NCBI GenBank assembly: GCA_033807695.1
Contig: CM066311.1
Span: 1,550,001-1,614,000, forward strand
Reading direction: 5' to 3'
DNA: 64,000 nucleotides
DNA from: Daedaleopsis sinensis
Lineage: Eukaryota > Basidiomycota > Agaricomycetes > Polyporales > Polyporaceae
Shown here: in pieces, positions 22,040-32,082 of the stretch
Layout of the letters: each line of letters starts with the position of its first letter
Position numbering within the stretch: the stretch's first letter is position 1
Program-made: the position numbers and the translations under genes
Notes under the pieces: generated by a model
What the model was told of the DNA's origin: nothing
Seen by the model: the letters and a program-made list of their open reading frames with translations, nothing else
Database searches by the model: none

Positions 22040-23450
22040 GCTCTTCTACATCTCGCTCGACTGCGACCTCTATCCCCGCGCGGTACCATTCACCCACCTT
22101 GCTATACGATCTTCTACCGGACATACCTGATTCTCGATGAGCAAGACTGCCCCGTCGCTCCGGGCCGTGCTCGTCCTGATGCACTCCCGTGAGATTTCGC
22201 GTTACTGCTGGGGGTGCTGTGAGCACGGTACGTGCCGCGAAGTCGCATCCATCTGCCGTATCACTCACCCACCTTCGTACTGTACGATTTTTACCAGATG
22301 CACCTATCCTTCGATGCGGAAGACCACACAAGCACACACTCGCTCTGCTGCACTCCTGTGAGACTCTGCGCTATCCTCTCCCAGACGATGCATGCTCACC
22401 GTCGCCGTGTCACTAGAGCCGACTCGTCCATATGCGTCCGAGGCCTGGAACGGCCACAGTGAGCACGGCGCTCCGTCTCAGGGCGTGTACTAACTGCTGT
22501 CGCGCAGAATGTTCAGTTGGAGAGCGCCGCACACGTCCGATTGCCCCGTCGACGGCGATATGCGCGAGCTGACAGGTGCGTGCTTCCCAACCATGTAGTA
22601 CGGTATTGACCTCGTCCGCTCGCAGCTGTCGCTCGCGTTCAGCTCGAGCTCGTGCCCGTCCGCGTCGGCACAGACATTCTCCCGGGACCGTCCGCACCCA
22701 GGGAGTTTCTGCTCGCGGGATTGGCTGGAACGAGGTGAGCACCGCGCTCAATTCGTCGCCCGGGCCGTTGCTGACTGCCGTCCAAGGAAGCACCGCACTC
22801 GCTGCTCGCGCGAGATGCACGGGGCCTGGAATGCCGCATACATTCTCCCGGGAGCGTCCTGCAGCAGTGCTCACCAGCCGAGGGACTCAGGTCCAGGTCT
22901 GCTGTAATGAGGTGAGTGCCGCACCGGACTCGCTACCGGCATGCACTGACTCACTGTCGCCCAGGGAAAGACTGCCGTTTCCGAGCAGCCGGTTGCGCGA
23001 TACCAGTGTCCTACCTCGAGACCCGCTCCCGACCGTCTGTGGACTCGGAGCTCCTGCTCTCGGGACGCTGTGCGAGGCCTGCTGGAACGAAGTGAGTACC
23101 GCGCCGGATCCGTCCGCTGTTCTTGCTCACTGCCGTGCATGCGAGATCCGCAGGGTCTAGGGGATGCTTTCGCGCCGCCGCGTCGCCAGGGACCGTCGTC
23201 CCGGACTCCCGGTTCGATGCACCCGCTGTCCGACAGCATGTAGAGCTGCTCCTGCGCGCGGCGCAGTGCGAGATCTGGTGGAATCCAGTGAGTACGACGT
23301 ACCGCGCCGCACGATTCGCTCGCTGACCACTGTACCTGGCCAGGACTGAGAAGATGCTGGCGGGGAACGGCAGCCGCGTCGGCAGATGCGGACGTCCCGT
23401 CTCGCAGCAACCGTGGAGGACTGAGAGCGGGGTGAGTCAGGAGTCAGTGC
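22040..23450 (+). repeat. Series of diverged exon-like tandem units
   Basis: Two units (about 22070-22200 and 22240-22380) share CACCCACCTT...TACGATTTTTACC-type sequence and end with a TGTGAGA(T/C)T(T/C)-type sequence. From about 22600 four further units of about 170-190 bp each end in a GGAA(C/T)GA-like triplet pair followed by a GTGAGTRCCGC donor-like motif (near 22734, 22910, 23090, 23285). Each is followed 50-60 nt later by CAG-type acceptor-like sequence. The layout is that of tandemly duplicated exon plus intron. Stops and frame changes prevent a single translated product. Confidence 0.45.
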
Positions 23451-24388
23451 TGAGTACACAAACGATCGCGCGCTGACGCACACGCACGCACAGTCCTGGG
23501 CTTCCGACACAACGTACCTGGTTGATGTATACGTAGTGTGTTTCCGCATGCGCTGGACGCAGTCAAGGTAGCTGACAGGCGCACCAGGGCAATCGCAGGC
23601 GGGTGGCTTACGGGTCCTCGAGCGTTGCTATGCGTGCAGCACTCGAGCTCGCCTGTTCTGGTAGACAGTGCGGTTCAAATCGACTCTGTAGACAGTACGT
23701 CAGTCGGCGTCGTCCGGGCGGGTGGCACACACTCACGAACGACGGCCGTGAGTGCTGTATGCTGAGCGCTGAGACGTAGCGTGCTGTATGCGCTGAGTGC
23801 GATTAGCGAGGTTGGCGTCGGGAACTGGGATTGGCTACGAGCGGAGACGGGAGCGTAGGGACGGAGGGCATCCGGGTCGTCTGAGTCGTCGTCCGAGCGA
23901 GGGAGACGTGAGCGAGAGCCAACGGTGTCTAGGTACCGTGTATGAGGTCAATTTGATCGTCGCGCGAGTCGCGAGGCCTGGCAAGGGCGTGGTCGTTCGA
24001 GGTACGCACCTAAGCTCGCGGGATCAGCGCAAGCATGGACAAAGATATGGACGAGTTACTGACTATATGCGCAGGATGTGTCGACGGGCGGGGGTACTCG
24101 TAGCAGCGTGACGTGTGAACGGCGGGCGCGCACCGGACGGAGGAGATGCGGAGGTGTGTGGGGCTAGGAACAGGCGTGGAGAAGGTGGAGGGGAAGTGAG
24201 CAGAGACGAGGACGAGTGCGGGTCGAGAGCGGTTGCTCAGGACGGTACAAAGAGCAGGGGAGGGACGTGTTGAACGAGATCGCGCGAGCGCAGGAGGAGG
24301 GACAGCGCGAGGGGAGCGCAGAGTGAGTACGCACCACTGCACACACGTGCACCGGGTTAGCTGGATGCGCGACTCGGCAGGAGTCGGT
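23451..24388. other. Intergenic, GC-rich, no gene recognised
   Basis: Purine-skewed sequence (notably 24100-24310) that produces long spurious minus-strand ORFs of Ser/Pro/Arg composition. Nothing else identified before the second duplication copy begins at about 24389. Confidence 0.45.
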
Positions 24389-24642
24389 TCTGCGCAGGAT
24401 CTGTAGCACGACAGGCCGCGTGTTGAGGTGAACGCGCCAGTAGAATGCGTCGAGGGAGAGGATGAGAAGGAGAGAAGCCCAGATCGGCTGCAGGGCCGGC
24501 GTCATCACCCAAAAAGGCACCGAGGTCTCCCGGAGGCCCCCATATAGCCCCCACTCGACGCGCAGCATCCGCGATCTCCTCCCCCCATCATCATCTCATT
24601 CCACCTCCCCCCACTTTCCTAGCCGACTCTATCTCTCCCGCG

Positions 24643-25639
24643 ATGTACTCTTTCCAACCGCTTTCCTCTGAGTCTCAAGTTTTCAACGACGGTTTCGCAG
24701 ACTGGGTCGGCGTCGCAGAGAGCCCCTGCGCGCACGAGGCCCTGACCAGCCTCGAGAGCGCAGCGAGCTCCATCGACGTCTTCGAACGCGATATCGACCT
24801 CATCAACGCAAGCAGTCCTCTCCCCCCCGCCCCAGTGGAGATTCCGGACTTCGACTGGGCGGCCTTCTTCTTTCCGCCCTCCGACGCGTCGGTATCTTCC
24901 ACCACATCGGTGGAGACCGCCCCCATGCCGCCGTCCCCCGTTTCGGACCATACCCTCGTCGACACGTCTTTGATCAACGACTGGTCCGACAAAGTCGTTT
25001 TCGACGATGTTTACAACCCATTCAACGCGGAGTTCACCTTCACCCACCCCGTTCCCTCCTCGGTAACGTACTCCGATTGCTTGTCCACATTTGTCGACAA
25101 TGTCTATGGGCGTCCGATGTCGCAGCACGAGGTCTGTGCTGCGACTCCGAGCACCGATGCCCATGGTCGCCTGGAGCTGGACATGCAAGAGAACGAGAAC
25201 CTGTTCTCGTTCTCTTTCACGGACGCAGCACCGCCTCCCCCAGCATCCCAGGAGCAGCCCGCCGCGACCGACGAGGACGTCGTGCCGAAGCGCAAGCGCG
25301 ATGGGTCCGAGGAACCGACCACGAAGCGTCGTCGCCGTCAGAGCACGACGAGGAGGTTTCCTTGTCCGCAGTGCGACTCCGGTGAGTGTTCGTGCGTGTT
25401 ATTGGCAATGCATGCGGTACTAACGTCATTCTCTAGTGTTCGCGCGCACCCACAACCTGAAGGTGCACGTCAAGTCCGTGCACGAAGGCCAGCGCGCGAA
25501 CGTGTGCCCCAAGGACGGCTGCGACAGGAGCTTCAGTCGCAAGCACGATCTCACGCGGCACATCCAGAGCAAGCACACCGCCCTCGGGTCCCCGCGCCGC
25601 AAGATCAAGGGCGAGGACGCCAGGGACGAGGAGCACTGA
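24643..25639 (+). CDS. Double C2H2 zinc-finger protein (array member A2)
   Basis: Putative nuclear transcription factor, 313 aa, paralogue of A1. Exons 24643-25381 and 25437-25639. Start MYSFQPLSSESQVF, with the TATA-like CATATAG at 24541-24547 conserved relative to A1. Same order: acidic/aromatic N-terminal region, Pro-rich stretch (APPPPASQEQPAA), basic cluster PKRKRDGSEEP and KRRRRQS, finger 1 CPQCDSVFARTHNLKVHV and finger 2 CPKDGCDRSFSRKHDL. The main protein difference from A1 is a region after WSDK (VVFDDVYNPFNAEF against VEHDDAHMGPFNPFEF). The phase-1 intron in finger 1 and the 60-nt 3'-UTR intron (25660-25719, 20 nt after the stop) are both retained. Both copies are intact, which suggests both are maintained or the duplication is recent. 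Confidence 0.9.
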
Positions 25640-26775
25640 ATTCGAGGATCGTCATCCCGGTACGTCTCTCCGCGTTCCTACTCCTGTGACGATCGTCGAT
25701 ACTGAGTTCGCCCCGACAGGACGCCGCGATCGCGCGCACCAGAATCATACAACTACTCAGTCGACCGCCCCTCTTGAAAGACCAGCCGGCGCGCTGCACC
25801 TTCAAAATGGCGATCGACTATTGTGGAGTATTTGTATGCAACTGTTACACGGGAGAAGAGGCGCGTGTGTCTGCAGCGGGGGTGGCTAGTCTCTGGGCGC
25901 CGGTGCCGGTCGTCGGCCCCGGGGACTGTGCTTTGCCCCGTTGCGGATGCATGCGCGTGGAAGAGGGACACGATTTCTGAATTTTGTTTGCTTCACGGCC
26001 TCTGGCTCACAGTCTCGAACGGTTTGCAACGTTTGTATCCGCGCTGTTTCGTCCCACCGTCTCATATGCCCTCCATTTCTCGCCCAGCTTGATATCCCGT
26101 CTCGATTTCCGTATCATCCCACGGTCGCGCTCTGCTTGTGCCTCTTGCCTCGCGCTTGTGTCTTGATAAGTCCCATCTCACGTCCTCGCACGTTGTACGA
26201 TACACCGAGCTCGAAGTTGTCTGAATCCGTCTCGAAATGCGTATATGTATTCCTGCTGTTCCTCGTTGATCTCACCGCGTGCCCTGTTGACGGTTCATGA
26301 CGATCTGCTCACGTAGCTCGCTGCCCGCATACAGATGATTCTCTAGCTGCGCCCTCCAGAACGATCGTCGCATACGTCAGTCAGTGCAAAGTCTCCGCGT
26401 CGTTGCTCGTCCTGGATGCTCTCAAGCGACATTGTCCTCATCTCCTGTGCGACCAGTCACCGACTACGATATCTGTCCCGACGACATCTACGAGACTGCT
26501 GCTGGGATCTTCGTGCTCATGCTCGTGCTAGTGTGCTCGTATGGAAGTTGCCCTTGCTGCATGCTTTCGCGCGCGGAGTAAAGGAAAGAGAAGACCACCA
26601 TGGCCACCGGCCGCAGTCGGCTGCAGCCGGCATCGTCCCCGTAAGGTCACACAGCGCCCAATACTGTCAGGAAGATGTCCACGCCCTCGCCGCGCACCCT
26701 CGAACTCTATCCTCCTACCAGTACCACCACCGCCACCACCATCCCCCTCCCTCCCTCGGTTGCTCGCCGACGGCG
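25640..26775 (+). other. 3' UTR and flank of A2, upstream region of B2
   Basis: Holds the 3'-UTR intron 25660-25719 and the shared 3' flank with GTACGATAC at 26195-26203. From 26377 it belongs to the near-identical tract shared with copy 1. Confidence 0.6.
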
Positions 26776-27738
26776 ATGTCTGACCAGTGCTTGACTATAG
26801 ATCCCCGACTCCTCTCTGTGCACGGACCTCCGGCGGACTCCTCCGCTCCCGGGGTGATTCGCTACGAGCGCGAGGGGTTCTGTGATCGATCTCTTCGCCG
26901 TGGTCACCGCGAACTCGCCCCCGTCCCCCACCTCCGATCACACTCTTGCAGGCTCTGCGTCACCTCGAGGCTCGTTCGACAGGTCCCTGCTCGACGTGGA
27001 CCAGCAGGGGGGACGCGTCGTTGCGCCCATCTGCGCGGCACTCAACTACTACGACTACGGCTACACATCCACGTGCATGATCGCGCACTCCGTTCGTCCT
27101 CCGGTAATGTCCAACACTCCTCCATGCACCCCTCCGTTCTCCCTCGCCGCTGTCGGGCATGGCTATGGGCACCCGGGCTCGCAGCAGGAGCGCGTTGCTG
27201 CGGATACAGTGCGTTGACGAGGGTGTGCGAGAGAGCGAGCGCGTGTGCTCGTTCTCTTCCACGTCCCCCGCGGACCCCTCTCCCTCTCCCCTTGCGCAGG
27301 AACCATCTGCAGCGATGGAGCTGGAGCGTGCCGCCGTGGAGGAACCCCCGGGGAAGCATAAGCGCAACCCATCCAAGGCGCCGCCCGCGAAGCGCCGCCG
27401 TCCCCAGAGCACGGCGCGGAGATTCAAGTGCCCTTACGACGGTTGCGAGCGAGGTGCATGTGTGCGCATCTGTCACGATGCATGGAGCGTGGACGAGACT
27501 GACGCTGCGCTCCATGGCCAGCCTTCGCGCGCAAGTACAACCTGAAGACGCACATCAGGAGCCGTGTGCATGAGGACGAGCGGCCGTTCGCGTGCAAGGA
27601 GGCGGGCTGTAGCATGGCCTTCGCCCGCAAGCACGACACCAAACGCCATTTCCAGTCTGAGCACACGAATAACGGGTCGCCGCGCCGCGAGAGCAAGCTC
27701 AGGCGCGCACGAAAGGCGAAGGCGAAGGCGAAGCACTA
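26776..27738 (+). pseudogene. Zinc-finger pseudogene (array member B2)
   Basis: Paralogue of the intact gene at 28766-29943. It shares with B1 the intact start (MSDQCLTIDPRLL) and the central deletion and frameshift after YEREG. It has its own short deletion near 27205 (SQQERVAADT then out of frame to VDEGVRESERV). The 3' part is intact: basic cluster PPAKRRRPQS, finger 1 [20 protein letters not shown] (intron about 27454-27525, phase 1), finger 2 [22 protein letters not shown], and a Lys/Arg/Ala tail to the stop at 27736-27738. A 3'-UTR intron (27759-27866) follows. Because the 3' half looks undamaged, a product starting at an internal ATG is conceivable. Confidence 0.7.
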
Positions 27739-28765
27739 GACTCGAGAATCGTGCTCCCGGTATGTCTCTCCCCTCCTCCCCTCCTCCCCCTCACTGCGTC
27801 ACCCCTCCGGACGACAATCGTATAGCACTTGGAGTATAAGACTGAGTCCTGCTTTCCTTCTCACAGGCACCCGCGATCGCGCGGAACGGACTCATACCAA
27901 CCCTCAGTCGCTCGCCCCGCCAGATCGGTCGCGGCCGACGGGTTTGATTAGGCGTTCGATTACAGCGAGGAGTGGTGTGCGGCTATTGCACGGGAAGGGC
28001 GCGTGGGTCCGCAACGGGGGTTGCCACCACGAGTCTCTGGGCGTCGGTGCAGGTCGCCGGCCCCGCAGACCCGGGCTTGGTCCCGTTACGGATGCATGCG
28101 CGTGGACGAAGGACATGATCTCTTCAAGAGCTCTGTTTCAATTTGCGCCTATGACCATGGTCTTGTCACGAATCGCTCTGTATGCTCCCTCCTCTTGTCT
28201 CGCTCGATGTCTTCGATGTGTCTCATCACCGTCTCGTCGTCTCGGTCCCACAGTCTCTCGCGCTTGCTTGTACAACATTCGTCACGCATTCCGTGTGCAT
28301 CTAACGTCCCCGTACATCGTACGATACACTGAGCTGTTGGTTGCTGTGTAGGTCCCGCCATGCCTCAAATGCGCATATGTATGTCTTCAAGCCGTCGCTC
28401 ACCAACCCTCTGTCTGCGTGCGATTGACGTCTTCACCGACCGGCTGCTCACTTGGACCTATTCCCCTGCTGTACCGTGCGCACTCTTCCGCTCTCCCAAC
28501 GCAAGTCCAGAAGACTTCTATTCACATCCGAAACACGTTGCAGGCCGCTCGACTACCGGACAGATTTGGCGCCTGCCGCTCATTGTCGGAAGCGCCGAGT
28601 ACAAGGAAGTCAAGAAGGCCACCATCTGCAGCAGGCCTAGGTCGACACCTCCCACACTATCCCATGGCGCCCATGTCAGGAATCCTAAGATACTCACGCC
28701 GACGCGGCCCCAAGCTCTTGCCTCCTACCACCACCATCCCCCACCTCAGTCACTCCCCGACGATA
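27739..28765 (+). other. 3' UTR and flank of B2, upstream region of B3
   Basis: 3'-UTR intron 27759-27866, then sequence related to the other 3' flanks, with GTACGATAC at 28319-28327. An open frame runs into B3 from 28418 without a stop, but homology to the paralogues starts only at the 28766 ATG. Confidence 0.55.
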
Positions 28766-29943
28766 ATGTCTGACTCTCATTCGCCCTGGTCGACTATAGA
28801 TCCTCTCCTCCTCGCCGTCCGTGATCGCAACGACCAGGTCGAAGTACCTCCAGCGACCTGCCGCGCCAACGATACTGTCAGCCTCGAGCGCGAGGGCCCG
28901 AGCTGTGCGCTCGGCCGCTTCGAGCAGGACATCGACGACATCTTCGCACTCGCCCCCGGTCAAGACGCGCAAATGGGCATGGGCATGAACATGATGCACA
29001 TGGACGCCGTAGACATGGCTGCGATCTTCAACCATCTCCAGTCCCAGTTCCTGCTCCCTACTCAGACCGCGCCGGTCACGGTCTTCTCCGCCGACGGGTC
29101 CGAGAACACTGCGCACTTGCCCCCATCTCCGATCTCCGACTACACCCTTGTGGCCTCTCCCTCTCCTTGCGACTCACTCGACAAGGACACGTTCCTGCTC
29201 GACGGGGACGAGCACGGTGGAGATCTCGTCGTCGCGCCGACCGACACGCTTGACGACTTCGAGTTTACATTCATGTGCATGCACCCTACTTTAGATCCTG
29301 CGGTAACGTCCGTCACTCCTCCTATCTCCTACTTCCCATTCGTCTCTACCGGTCATGGCTATGGGCACCCGGGCTCGCAGCAGGAGGGCATTGCTGCGGA
29401 TACAGTTGCCTATGGTCCCGCTGACGGCGGTGTGCGAGAGAACGAGAACGACAGCATGTTCTCGTTCTCTATCACGACCCCTACAGAGTCAGCCTCTCCC
29501 TCTCCCTCTCCCCCAGCTCAGGAACCTGGAGATGCAGCCGTGGAGCACGCTGCGGAGGAGGAGCCCCTGAAGAAGCGTCAGCGCAACCCATCCGGGGGGC
29601 GGCCCGCGAAGCGCCGCCGTGTCCAGAGCACGGCGCGGACCTACAAGTGCCCTCACGACGATTGCGAGTTCGGTGCGTGTGTGAGCATTTGTGCGGCGAG
29701 CGTGGACGAGACTGACGTTGTGCTCCATCGCCAGCCTCCGCGCGCAACAACAACCTGATGTCGCACATCAAGAGCGTGCATGAGGGCGCGCGGCCGTTCG
29801 CGTGCAAGCAGGCGAGCTGTCACCATGCCTTCGCCCGCAAGCACGACGCCGACCGCCATTTCGTATCCAAACACACGGGCGACGGGTCCCCGCGCCGCGA
29901 GAGCAAGGTCAAGCGCGCGCTGAAGCTGGAGGCGGCGCACTAG
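28766..29943 (+). CDS. Double C2H2 zinc-finger protein (array member B3)
   Basis: Putative nuclear transcription factor of about 371 aa, target unknown. Exons 28766-29672 and 29735-29943. The start MSDSHSPWSTIDPLLL aligns with the B1/B2 starts. The N-terminal region is acidic and hydrophobic (FEQDIDDIFALAPG; PPSPISDYTLVAS; LDDFEFTFMCMHP) with Ser/Pro repeats, resembling the A-type genes in order (FERDID, SDHTLV, FEFTFTHP). This indicates that A and B genes share an ancestor. Basic cluster RPAKRRRVQS. Finger 1 CPHDDCEFASARNNNLMSHI..VH. Finger 2 CKQASCHHAFARKHDADRHF..KH, then a basic tail. The phase-1 intron is in finger 1. A 3'-UTR intron (29964-30128) starts 20 nt after the stop. This is the only undamaged B-type copy. 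Confidence 0.88.
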
Positions 29944-31270
29944 ATCCAAGAATCGTACTCCCGGTACGTCTCTCCCCTCCCTCTTCCTCCCCTCTTCCCC
30001 TCTCGTTTCCCTTCTCCCCCCGCGCGCTCCCACCTCCGAACGAGGAACGAGTGGTCCCAGAGTACGGCCGCGGCACCATGAGTTCCAGACTGAGTACTGA
30101 AGGCCGCTTTCCTGACACCTGTCCACAGGCACCCGCGATCGCGCGGAACAGACACATACCGACCCTCAGTCGACCGCCCCACCAGAAGGATCAGCGCGCA
30201 CGCGCGCTGAGCTTTCGATCTGGCGATCGACTGCCGACGAGGGTTCGTATGCGGCTGTTGCACGGGAAGAAGGGCGCGTGTGTTGGCAGCGGGGCGGCCC
30301 GCTGCGGACGCATGCGCGTGGACGAGGGACGTGCTTTCTTGGTTTGTCTTGCTTTGCTGTGTCGAACTCGGTGTGGGCGTTGGGTCCCTGCAGGGACACG
30401 TATGGTTCGATTGGTATGACTGTGGTCTATGATGACGTGTGTACTGTACTCTACTATGCGCTTGGATCCGCTCGTCGTCGTCTCGGAATATCTTCTGTAT
30501 ATAGCTCTGCCCCTCTTGTTTGTTTCTTGCTCGATGTCTCCTCCCCCTTCCCTTACGTCCTATTCCGTCTTGATGTGCTCGTACCCCTCACTGTCTCGTT
30601 TCGTCTCTGCTGCTAGTATGGTCTCCTCTCACGTCCCTGTGTGTTGTACGATACTTCACGTCGTTGTCCTGTGTCACGTATTCGACGATGTTCTTCCAGT
30701 GCTTTGCGGTGTGTCGATGGTCAAGGAATCCTCACACGAGGGGGCATTGGGTCGTTGACGATACTAGGCACTTGTCTTGCGGTCGGAATCCATCCACTCG
30801 CCGTAACTTGACTATAGTCGCCCGTGCAACTACGAATTGAAACCACTTATACATTGAGACGGGTTTGTAGCTCGGGTATCTCACGCAGACGAGATATTTC
30901 CCGTGCGGGTCGCACGAAGATTGTGTGTGTGCGTCTCGAATTCGTTTTCAACTACGATCGTCGCGTTACGTAGTACAGCATATAATTATACATCATGGAC
31001 GCACGAAGTACAAGAAATTGAAGCATGAAAATTAGCTGACTTGGCCTTGCTGATACAATAGGACACGGCAGATGAGCATCGATGAGCAGGGAGGTATTCA
31101 AGTTGTACACAATCGAGTCGGAAGAAGGCGAGCTCAGAAAATTCATTCAAGCAGAAATGATCACCATGGCTCGTATGGAGGAGGAGCCTAAGCTCCAGGA
31201 GGAGCGGGAGGGTGCAGCAGGCTGTGACTGGAGACAGATACGTACTGGTAGAGCCTGCACCCGCCGCCGA
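29944..31270. other. 3' UTR and flank of B3, then intergenic
   Basis: 3'-UTR intron 29964-30128, shared 3' flank up to about 30660 (GTACGATAC at 30646-30654), then ordinary intergenic sequence up to the convergent zinc-finger gene. No further gene seen. Confidence 0.55.
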
Positions 31271-32004
31271 CTACGCACCGTAGTGGCAGTGCTTCTTCTC
31301 CATGTGTCTCTTTCTATCGTTATTGCGCGTGTAGCCGCGCCCGCAGCCCGTGTACAGGCACTTAGACCGCCGGGGGTTCTCGTGGTGCGCGTCCCTGATG
31401 TGCGCGCGCATGTTGCTTACACGTGTGAACTCTGCAAAGCAAAGTGAATGCGATCAATGTCACCGTCACGTCGACTGAGCAAAGAACGACATCCGAGCGG
31501 CGCGCGCAGCTCACCTCTGTCGCAGAATGGGCAACGTGCAGTGCGGCGTCCGCCCGTCGCCGTCGCATGGCCGCCAGGTATAGCGTCGGGAGAAACGTCG
31601 GGAAGGGCGCGGGGAGAAAAATTATTCTCTTGAGAGATACCGGTCACCGTGCTGCTGAAGTGTGCTTGGAAGGCCGAGCTCGAGGGCGAGGGAGGGGAGG
31701 GCTGGATGAGGGGATCTCTTTGCGGGTGGTTGGGCCTGGGGAAGTCACTGTGCAGTGCATCGCGGGAGTGCATTCCCCACACTGGCCAGTGGGGTCCGGA
31801 TACGATGGCGGCTACGTCGACGTCGGGAAACGCCGCCGGCTCGAAGGTTCCCATGAGGCCTTGCACCGTTGTGGCGTCGCCTTCAGCGTTCGCCGCCCAC
31901 TGGTAATTGTCCTCAGCAGTGTGGTAGCTGGAAGTCTCCCCGTCCGGCATCGTGGATAAGTTGGCGGCAAAGTCGTAGGGCTGCATATGCCATATGGGGT
32001 CCAT
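31271..32004 (-). CDS. Double C2H2 zinc-finger protein
   Basis: Putative transcription factor of about 216 aa. Exons 31515-32004 and 31271-31431. The frame is open further upstream to 32343, but the start MDPIWHMQPYDFAA is chosen because a TATAAAC box (minus strand, 32076-32082) lies about 75 nt upstream of it, the spacing seen elsewhere here. The N-terminal part is acidic/aromatic (FEPAAFPDVDVAAIV) then Pro/Ser-rich. Finger 1 CPFCDREFTRVSNMRAHI..AH. Finger 2 CLYTGCGRGYTRNNDRKRHM..KH. Both are canonical 12-residue Cys-His loops. The intron 31432-31514 is phase 1 after the second Cys of finger 1. The protein ends within a few residues of finger 2. No strong basic cluster precedes the fingers. 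Confidence 0.82.
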
Positions 32005-32075
32005 TTCACGAGAAGGAGGTGAGAAGATGCGGTTAGGGTTAGTGAGCGCAGGAATGCGTGAAGCCGGAAAGGTGA

Positions 32076-32082
32076 GTTTATA
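32076..32082 (-). promoter_or_regulatory. TATA box of the zinc-finger gene at 31271-32004
   Basis: TATAAAC on the minus strand, 72-78 nt upstream of the chosen ATG. Confidence 0.5.

Larger units (their letters stand above)
24389..27564. repeat. Segmental duplication, copy 2
   Basis: Homologous to about 14520-17772. It holds zinc-finger gene A2 and the 5' and central part of pseudogene B2; beyond 27564 the B2 gene continues past the point where B1 is cut. Similarity is uneven: a few per cent divergence over A and its flank, more just upstream of B, then one difference in 813 bp over 26377-27189. Confidence 0.85.

Noticed and set aside
26416..27573. A 385-codon open frame across the B2 region (and the 272-codon equivalent at 16615-17433)
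   Set aside because: It runs through the promoter region and changes to non-homologous Arg/His/Leu/Pro-rich translation after YEREG. The frames homologous to the intact paralogue are the other two, so the length reflects GC-rich composition only.
14520..30700. Transposable element carrying the zinc-finger units
   Set aside because: No terminal repeats, target-site duplications, transposase or reverse-transcriptase motifs were found around the units; the layout fits unequal exchange better.
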